Positions 58,692 to 64,000 of a stretch of 64,000 nt of DNA are shown here, piece after piece. The DNA is from MGBC163016 sp964462135. Its GTDB lineage: Bacteria; Actinomycetota; Coriobacteriia; Coriobacteriales; Eggerthellaceae. The notes under the pieces were generated by a model. The model was not told the DNA's origin and made no database searches. It saw only the letters and a program-made list of their open reading frames with translations. Position numbers and translations under genes: made by a program. Location: positions 1 through 64,000 of the forward strand of contig CAYWWK010000004.1 in the NCBI GenBank assembly GCA_964462135.1, read 5' to 3'. Numbering within the stretch: position 1 is the stretch's first letter; each line of letters starts with the position of its first letter.

Positions 58692-61100
58692 ATGAACGAC
58701 CTTCCCATCACCGAGCGCGTTCAAAGGATTCGAGCGAAGTACCGTGTTTCGCAACCCAAGATCGACATTCATCGCTATAGGCTTGTGACGGAGTTCTATC
58801 AAGGGCATACCGAGCTCACCGGCATCATGCGCAAGGCCCGTTGCTTCCAGCACATCTGCGAGAACATTCCCGTCTACATAGATGACGATGAGATCTTCGT
58901 CGGCACGCAGGGCATAGGATTTCGAGCCGTGGCACTGTATCCCGAAGTGCATTTTGCGAATGGGCGCATGTTGGATGAGATCCGCAGTGGCGAATTCATG
59001 AAACGCACCACGGACTTCTATCTGTTCGACGATGAGGATATCGACTACGTCCTTGAAACGGGCGACTATTGGCTCAAGAACGCCGTGGGTGCGCAGATGG
59101 ACGCCTATGTACCCGAAGACTATGGGTCGAACATGGATTTCAATGGGGTGATCACCTTCGGTTCCAAGGCGAATTCAGCCACCATGGTCGGACACTTCAT
59201 CGGAGGCTTCAAGAACATCGTTGATCGCGGATACGGAAGCTACGCTCAGGAATGCCAAGAGCGCATGAATGCAGTGTCAGGGCGCATCTTCGGCGACACC
59301 GTGGGCAATTACGAGTTCTATCATGCCGTCAAGATATGCATCGAAGGCATCCAGACGCTCTACCGACGCTATGCGGATGAGGCCTTCCGACTGTCTGCGA
59401 CCACGGATGACGATCAGTGGGCGGCTGAATTGAAGCAGACGGGGGAATCCCTTCTCTGGCTTGCGGAGAATCCGCCACGCACCTTCGAAGAAGTACTCCA
59501 GATGCTGATCATGCACAACCTGTGCCTGGCCTTTGAGGGGAATCTGCATGGCCTTTCGTTCGGAAGGCTTGATGCGCTCTTGGGAAGCTTCTACCGCAAG
59601 GGGATCGCAGAGGGTACTCTCACGCATGAGCGTGCACAGGAGTTGATGGATGTCTTCTTCCTCAAGGTGGCGCAGACTGGCAAGGTCATGGATACCGGGT
59701 TGGGGTACACGACGGGCCTGTTGATGACGTTGGGCGGTGTTGATTCCCGTGGCCATGACGTTACCAACGAGGTCAGCTATCTGATGCTGGCAAGCTCTCG
59801 CCGCCTCGTCCTGCATGACCCTCCCTTGGCAATGCGCGTGCATCAGGGAACCCCGGACGAGCTTTGGGATGCTGCCATTGAGACCACGCGGGTGTGTGGC
59901 GGCGTGCCCACCTTCGAGAACGATGATGTCATCATTCCCTCCCTCATGCGCCACGGGCTTTCCACTGACGATGCGATGGATTACGGCATCGTGGGATGCG
60001 TTGAACCGGGAGGCAACGGGTGTGAATGGACCTGTGCCGGAGGAGACGGCGGGAACAACTTCTTCAATCTGCCCGGTTGCGTGCTGTTGGCGCTGAACGA
60101 CGGGGTGAATCCCATGCCTCGGCCCGATGGGATGCCTCCAGCTCAGGCTGGCTTGCATACCGGCTACCTCTATGAGATGGATACGTACGAAGAGGTGCTT
60201 GATGCCGTCTGGAAGCAGATGGAGTATTTCGTCAATTGGCAGATGACCATGCTGAATGTCTCTGAGTACGTCTCTCGACAGCAGAACCCCCTGCCAGTGG
60301 CCTCGTTCTCCATTGATGGATGCATGGAAAGCGGCCGCGATGTCATGAACGGGGGAGCGAAGTACAACTCATGCGGTGTCGCCGGGATTGGAGCGGGGAA
60401 CATCATCGACTCACTCGCCACGATCAAATACCTGTGCTTCGATCACCATATCTGCTCAACCCGCGAGCTCTACGATGCCGTCATGGCGAATTGGGAGGGG
60501 TATGAGGATCTCAGGCAGCGCATCTTGGCCGAGGTTCCCCATTACGGCAACGATGACCCCTATGTGGATGAGATCGCCCGGGTGATGACAGAGCACTATG
60601 ACCGCATCTGCACCTCTGCCTACGGTGCGCGCAGCCGCATGCGCCCGGGGCTTTGGCCCGTGACCTCGAACGTGTACTTCGGCTTAGGCACCTGGGCCAC
60701 GTTCGATGGCAGGCGAACGGGAGAGCCTCTGGCTGATGGGTGTGGTGCCGTTCAGGCGCGCGATACCTCAGGGCCAACCTCGGCTCTGAAGTCAGTGGCT
60801 TGGATAGACCAGCGGAAGTTCGGCAATGGCACCCTGCTCAACATGAAGTTCCATCCTGCCGCTTTGGCGCGCGAAGACGGCAAGCGGAAGCTGCAGGCGC
60901 TCATGGAGACGTACTTCGCCTTGGGAGGCATGCAGCTGCAGATCAATGTCACCGACACAGCCATGCTTCGAGCAGCTCAAGAGCGACCTGATGAGTACAA
61001 GGACCTTGTGGTGCGCATCGCGGGCTTCTCGGTGTACTTCGTGGAAATGCCCAAGATCAGCCAGGATGATCTGATCACGCGCACTGAGCTTTCACTGTGA
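58692..61100 (+). CDS. Glycyl radical enzyme 1 (dehydratase/lyase type)
   Basis: 802 residues, PFL-like fold. The active-site loop is GIVGCVEPGG: thiyl-radical Cys436 followed by Glu438, the Cys-x-Glu arrangement of glycerol/propanediol dehydratases, choline lyase and related C-O, C-N or C-S cleaving enzymes, not of pyruvate formate-lyase (Cys-Cys). The glycyl radical site is RIAGFS with Gly778, 25 residues from the C-terminus. Substrate-pocket segments HDPPLAMRVHQGTPDELWD and SIDGCMESGRDVMNGGAKYN are typical. ATG 58692 with AAAGGAG is preferred to 58674. The activating enzyme follows after nine bases. Oxygen-sensitive and cytoplasmic; the substrate is unknown. Confidence 0.93.
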   Translation: MNDLPITERVQRIRAKYRVSQPKIDIHRYRLVTEFYQGHTELTGIMRKARCFQHICENIPVYIDDDEIFVGTQGIGFRAVALYPEVHFANGRMLDEIRSGEFMKRTTDFYLFDDEDIDYVLETGDYWLKNAVGAQMDAYVPEDYGSNMDFNGVITFGSKANSATMVGHFIGGFKNIVDRGYGSYAQECQERMNAVSGRIFGDTVGNYEFYHAVKICIEGIQTLYRRYADEAFRLSATTDDDQWAAELKQTGESLLWLAENPPRTFEEVLQMLIMHNLCLAFEGNLHGLSFGRLDALLGSFYRKGIAEGTLTHERAQELMDVFFLKVAQTGKVMDTGLGYTTGLLMTLGGVDSRGHDVTNEVSYLMLASSRRLVLHDPPLAMRVHQGTPDELWDAAIETTRVCGGVPTFENDDVIIPSLMRHGLSTDDAMDYGIVGCVEPGGNGCEWTCAGGDGGNNFFNLPGCVLLALNDGVNPMPRPDGMPPAQAGLHTGYLYEMDTYEEVLDAVWKQMEYFVNWQMTMLNVSEYVSRQQNPLPVASFSIDGCMESGRDVMNGGAKYNSCGVAGIGAGNIIDSLATIKYLCFDHHICSTRELYDAVMANWEGYEDLRQRILAEVPHYGNDDPYVDEIARVMTEHYDRICTSAYGARSRMRPGLWPVTSNVYFGLGTWATFDGRRTGEPLADGCGAVQARDTSGPTSALKSVAWIDQRKFGNGTLLNMKFHPAALAREDGKRKLQALMETYFALGGMQLQINVTDTAMLRAAQERPDEYKDLVVRIAGFSVYFVEMPKISQDDLITRTELSL

Positions 61101-61109
61101 GGAGTGATC

Positions 61110-62078
61110 ATGGCCGATCAAGCTGCGACTGCCCTCACCGGTCGGGTCTACGATATCCAAGGCTTCACGGTGCAGGATGGCCCTGGTATCCGCACGACGG
61201 TCTTTCTGAAGGGCTGCCCTTTGAGGTGCCCTTGGTGCCACAGTCCTGAATCTCAGGAGTTCGCGCCTCAGCTGCTTTGGATAGCCCTGAAATGCCTGGG
61301 GTTGGAAGCCTGTGGGAAGTGCATCCCTGCCTGCGGGCGCCACGGGATCGAGCCGGGACGTATGGCAACGCTTGCCTCAACCGGTGAGCAGATCGTGCTT
61401 CCCCATGTCGAGAGGGAGATCTGTGAGGATTGCGGTTCGTGTGCCAGCGTATGCTATCCCGGTGCCCTTTCGGTGTGCGGCATTGACTACACCGTCGAAG
61501 AGGCGCTGGAGCGCGTCTTGAAGGACCGGCCGTTCTACGAGAAGTCCGGAGGCGGGGTGACCGTCTCCGGCGGTGAGCCGCTCTGCCAGATCGGTTTCAC
61601 CGAAGGATTGCTCCGGGGCCTCACGGAGGCGGGGGTTCATACGGCGGTGGACACGACCGGCTTCGTTCCCTATGACCACTTCGAGCGCATACTGCCCTAT
61701 ACCGATCTCTTCCTCTATGACATCAAGCATGCCGACAGCGCAGCCCACAGAAGCGTCATAGGGGTGCCGAACGAACTCATCTTGGAGAACATCCAGCGGC
61801 TGGCCCATGATGGTGCGAAGCTGTGGGTGCGCATCCCGTTGATCCCTCGGTTCAACGACGACAAGACGAATATCACAGAGACGATACGGATCTGCACGGA
61901 ACTGGGAGGCGCTCTCGATGTGGTGCAGATCCTTCCCTATCACAAGCTTGGCACCATGAAATACCAACGACTCGATGAGGATGCGAAGGTGATGGAGGCC
62001 ATTCCTCACACTGAAGAGGAGATCGAAACGGTACGCAGGCGATTCGAGGAGGCGGGCTTGCCCGTCACGGTTCATTGA
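61110..62078 (+). CDS. Glycyl radical enzyme activating enzyme (radical SAM)
   Basis: 322 residues. The radical SAM cluster motif is CPLRCPWC (Cys36, Cys40, Cys43), inside GCPLRCPWCHSPES. A ferredoxin-like insert of about 60 residues has CGKCIPACG and CEDCGSCASVCYPGAL for two more [4Fe-4S] clusters, as in activases of dehydratase-type glycyl radical enzymes. SGGEPL is the SAM-binding loop. It generates the 5'-deoxyadenosyl radical that creates the glycyl radical. It may serve both neighbouring enzymes. The start is ATG 61110 behind GAGGAG; GTG 61104 is also possible. Confidence 0.95.
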   Translation: MADQAATALTGRVYDIQGFTVQDGPGIRTTVFLKGCPLRCPWCHSPESQEFAPQLLWIALKCLGLEACGKCIPACGRHGIEPGRMATLASTGEQIVLPHVEREICEDCGSCASVCYPGALSVCGIDYTVEEALERVLKDRPFYEKSGGGVTVSGGEPLCQIGFTEGLLRGLTEAGVHTAVDTTGFVPYDHFERILPYTDLFLYDIKHADSAAHRSVIGVPNELILENIQRLAHDGAKLWVRIPLIPRFNDDKTNITETIRICTELGGALDVVQILPYHKLGTMKYQRLDEDAKVMEAIPHTEEEIETVRRRFEEAGLPVTVH

Positions 62079-62109
62079 CGAAGGGCTCCCACGACGAAGG
62101 AGGGTATCG

Positions 62110-64000
62110 ATGTACGAGTTCATGCCAGCAACGGAGCGCATCCAGCATATGCGCGAATTGATCCGCGATCGCATCTGCCGCTTCGACTCAGAGCGTGCGC
62201 TGATCGTGACGGAAGCATACAAGGCCACCGAAAACGTCGTGCCTATCATACGGCGTCCCATGGCTGCGCTTGAGATAGCGAAGAACATGACGGTCCGGGT
62301 GGAGGATTTCGAGCTGATCGTGGGAAATCGTGGCAAGACGTTCTTCGCCGTCCCGCAGTACCCCGAATGGGGTGCGATATCCGACTGGGTCTGCGATGCC
62401 ATCCAGTCAGGTGAATGGGACCTTCGTGAAGATGGGTTGTACCATAATCCTCCCGATGAGGTCATCCGCATGTGCTGCTCGCCTGAGGACGCTGAGGCCA
62501 TGGCTTCGGTCAAGGCGTATTGGGAAGACAGGAAGGTTGGCAGCGTGGCGGATGCCTGGAAGCCTGATTGCTACGACGAGATGGCCCGTATAGGTGTATC
62601 AACCTATGCTCCCGAGGGCCTGTCCATTGCCATGTGCCACGCGGGGCATCTGGTGGCAGGCTATGACACCATCATCAACAAGGGCTATGGTGCCATTCGA
62701 GCAGAGGCCCAGACGTTCCTTGATGATCACTATGCCAACCTGATGGGCGATGATGTCAACAAGTACCTGTTCTACAAGGCGGTGACCATCTCCTGCGACG
62801 CTGCGACCACGCTGGTCAAGCGCTATGCCGATGAATGCCGCAGAAAGGCACAGGAGGCAGCGGACGGCAATCGACGTGACGAGCTTCTGGCCATGGCCGA
62901 TGGCCTTGATTGGATCAGCGTGAATCCCGCTCGCAATTTCTGGGAAGCATGCCAGGCGGCCATGCTCTACCAAGTGTTCCTGATGGCCGACACCTCCTAT
63001 CCGGGGCAGGCGTTCGGGAGGTTCGACCAATACACGTGGCCCTATCTCAAACGTGACTTGGAATCGGGTGCTTTGAGCCTTGATCAAGCCCAAGAGATCG
63101 TGGATGCGTTCTTCCTGAAGGCGAACTGCTTCTACACGCCGGGGCCGGCGGCTCTTGTTGACATGACTGGCATCGGCAATACGTACCAGCACACCACCAT
63201 CGGAGGCGTCATTCCTGCGACGGGCGAGGACGCAACGAACCCCGTCACCTACATGGTGCTTGAATCAGTAGGGAGGCTTGGACTGCATGACCCCACCATC
63301 TCGCTGCGGTTCCACAATGGGACACCGGACCGCCTTTGGGAGTGTGCCATCGAAACCTCAAGGCTTGTGGGGGGCCTGCCGCTCTATCAGAACGATGAGG
63401 TCATCATCCCCGCACTTCAGGAGCACCTCGGATTCACCTTGGAAGATGCCCGTGACTATGGGCTGATCGGCTGTCAGGAGATCGTGGGATGCGGCAACGA
63501 TTTCCCGGCGCCCAATGGAGTCTTCCCGCCCCACTGCGGGCTGCAATGGGGTACCGTTCTGGACATGGCCATCAATGATGGCGTGAATCCTGCGATTGGC
63601 GAAGGCGCCTCCCTGCACACTGGGCATCTCTATGACATGAAAAGCTTCGACGAGGTGAAGCAGGCCTTCGTGGACATGGCGCGCTACCTCTTGAAGATGT
63701 TCGTATCCATTGGCAACTACGCGGAGGCCATCGCACCATACTACGGTCCGCACCCGGGACTTTCCATGTCCATGGATGGCTGCATGGAGAAAGGTCTCGA
63801 CGCCACCATGGGCGGCTGCAAATACAACTCCTATGGAGGCACTGCGACGGGGTTGGCAACGGTTGCAGACAGCCTGACCACCATTCGCTACGCATGCTTC
63901 GAAGAGGGCCTTTGCACCACCCGCGAGCTCTATGATGCCGTGATGGCGAATTGGGAAGGGTATGAGGACCTTCGTCAGCGGCTCATTGCCCAGGTTCCCC
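62110..64000 (+). CDS. Glycyl radical enzyme 2 (partial, runs off the window)
   Basis: About 630 codons are visible with no stop. The ATG has AAGGAGGG six bases upstream, 31 bases after the activase gene. It is a paralogue of enzyme 1. The active-site loop is GLIGCQEIVG with Cys455 and Glu457, so Cys-x-Glu is kept but the middle residue is Gln. HDPTISLRFHNGTPDRLWE and SMDGCMEKGLDATMGGCKYN match the family. The glycyl radical end is beyond the window. The last 80 bases are unusually close to the same part of enzyme 1. A second substrate, or a partner in one pathway, is inferred. Confidence 0.92.
   Translation, partial: MYEFMPATERIQHMRELIRDRICRFDSERALIVTEAYKATENVVPIIRRPMAALEIAKNMTVRVEDFELIVGNRGKTFFAVPQYPEWGAISDWVCDAIQSGEWDLREDGLYHNPPDEVIRMCCSPEDAEAMASVKAYWEDRKVGSVADAWKPDCYDEMARIGVSTYAPEGLSIAMCHAGHLVAGYDTIINKGYGAIRAEAQTFLDDHYANLMGDDVNKYLFYKAVTISCDAATTLVKRYADECRRKAQEAADGNRRDELLAMADGLDWISVNPARNFWEACQAAMLYQVFLMADTSYPGQAFGRFDQYTWPYLKRDLESGALSLDQAQEIVDAFFLKANCFYTPGPAALVDMTGIGNTYQHTTIGGVIPATGEDATNPVTYMVLESVGRLGLHDPTISLRFHNGTPDRLWECAIETSRLVGGLPLYQNDEVIIPALQEHLGFTLEDARDYGLIGCQEIVGCGNDFPAPNGVFPPHCGLQWGTVLDMAINDGVNPAIGEGASLHTGHLYDMKSFDEVKQAFVDMARYLLKMFVSIGNYAEAIAPYYGPHPGLSMSMDGCMEKGLDATMGGCKYNSYGGTATGLATVADSLTTIRYACFEEGLCTTRELYDAVMANWEGYEDLRQRLIAQVP

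Noticed and set aside
58692..61100. Annotation as pyruvate formate-lyase
   Set aside because: The active site has Cys-Val-Glu instead of the adjacent Cys-Cys pair of PflB, so it belongs to the dehydratase/lyase side of the family.
36181..64000. Prophage or integrative element
   Set aside because: No integrase, transposase, phage structural or conjugation genes, and no flanking tRNA attachment site were seen around the island.

Overview
The window is 64 kb of a GC-rich, densely packed bacterial chromosome. Several features together suggest a gut-type anaerobic Coriobacteriia of the family Eggerthellaceae (Eggerthella, Gordonibacter, Slackia, Adlercreutzia relatives): many cytoplasmic molybdopterin oxidoreductases paired with small ferredoxins and MFS carriers, LuxR regulators with a membrane-embedded N-terminal half, glycyl radical enzymes, a flavin reductase-rubredoxin fusion, rubrerythrin, and menaquinone genes. 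This placement is inferred from gene content, not from a marker gene. No phage, plasmid, transposase or CRISPR array was seen.

From 1 to 36 kb the genes are mostly housekeeping or isolated: a secreted papain-like peptidase, a MenE-MenC fusion divergent from hypF, an ACT protein and folE, tRNA-Thr(CGT), and the flavin reductase-rubredoxin. A surface block follows (10.8-21.8 kb): a secreted 207-residue protein, a membrane-anchored 187-residue protein and a roughly 3,090-residue repeat protein ending in an LAQTG sorting signal. After that come an MFS-CBS fusion, coaD, a DJ-1 protein, a PRC-barrel protein, a CNNM/HlyC protein, tRNA-Leu(CAA), a LytTR regulator, rubrerythrin, a lipoprotein, thioredoxin, a peptide deformylase-like protein, a CDF metal transporter, and an ABC binding protein plus permease with no ATPase gene. 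Composite palindromic repeats bounded by GTAGCG/CGCTAC fill many of the gaps.

From 36 to 64 kb lies an accessory catabolic island. It has four molybdopterin (DMSO reductase superfamily) enzymes, each with a two-cluster ferredoxin: two are the outer modules 36.2-38.9 and 51.6-54.4 kb (minus strand), and two are the tandem modules at 42.1-44.7 and 45.2-47.8 kb (plus strand). Two MFS carriers, two membrane LuxR regulators (one frameshifted) and a LysR regulator sit among them. The island ends with a URO-D-fold protein, a third MFS carrier, a glycyl radical enzyme, its activating enzyme, and a second glycyl radical enzyme that runs off the window. The set reads as substrate import (MFS), substrate sensing (membrane LuxR/LysR), and radical or molybdenum chemistry on hydroxylated substrates in the cytoplasm, possibly plant phenolics. 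The substrates are not known from sequence.

The most unusual item is the molybdoenzyme at 42.06-44.36 kb. All four N-terminal [4Fe-4S] cysteines of its paralogues are replaced, a state known in pyrogallol-phloroglucinol transhydroxylase. Also notable are the two glycyl radical enzymes beside an atypical URO-D protein, a TTCATACC motif shared by several control regions of the island, a repeat-derived insertion inside hypF, and the dispersed GTAGCG repeat family.
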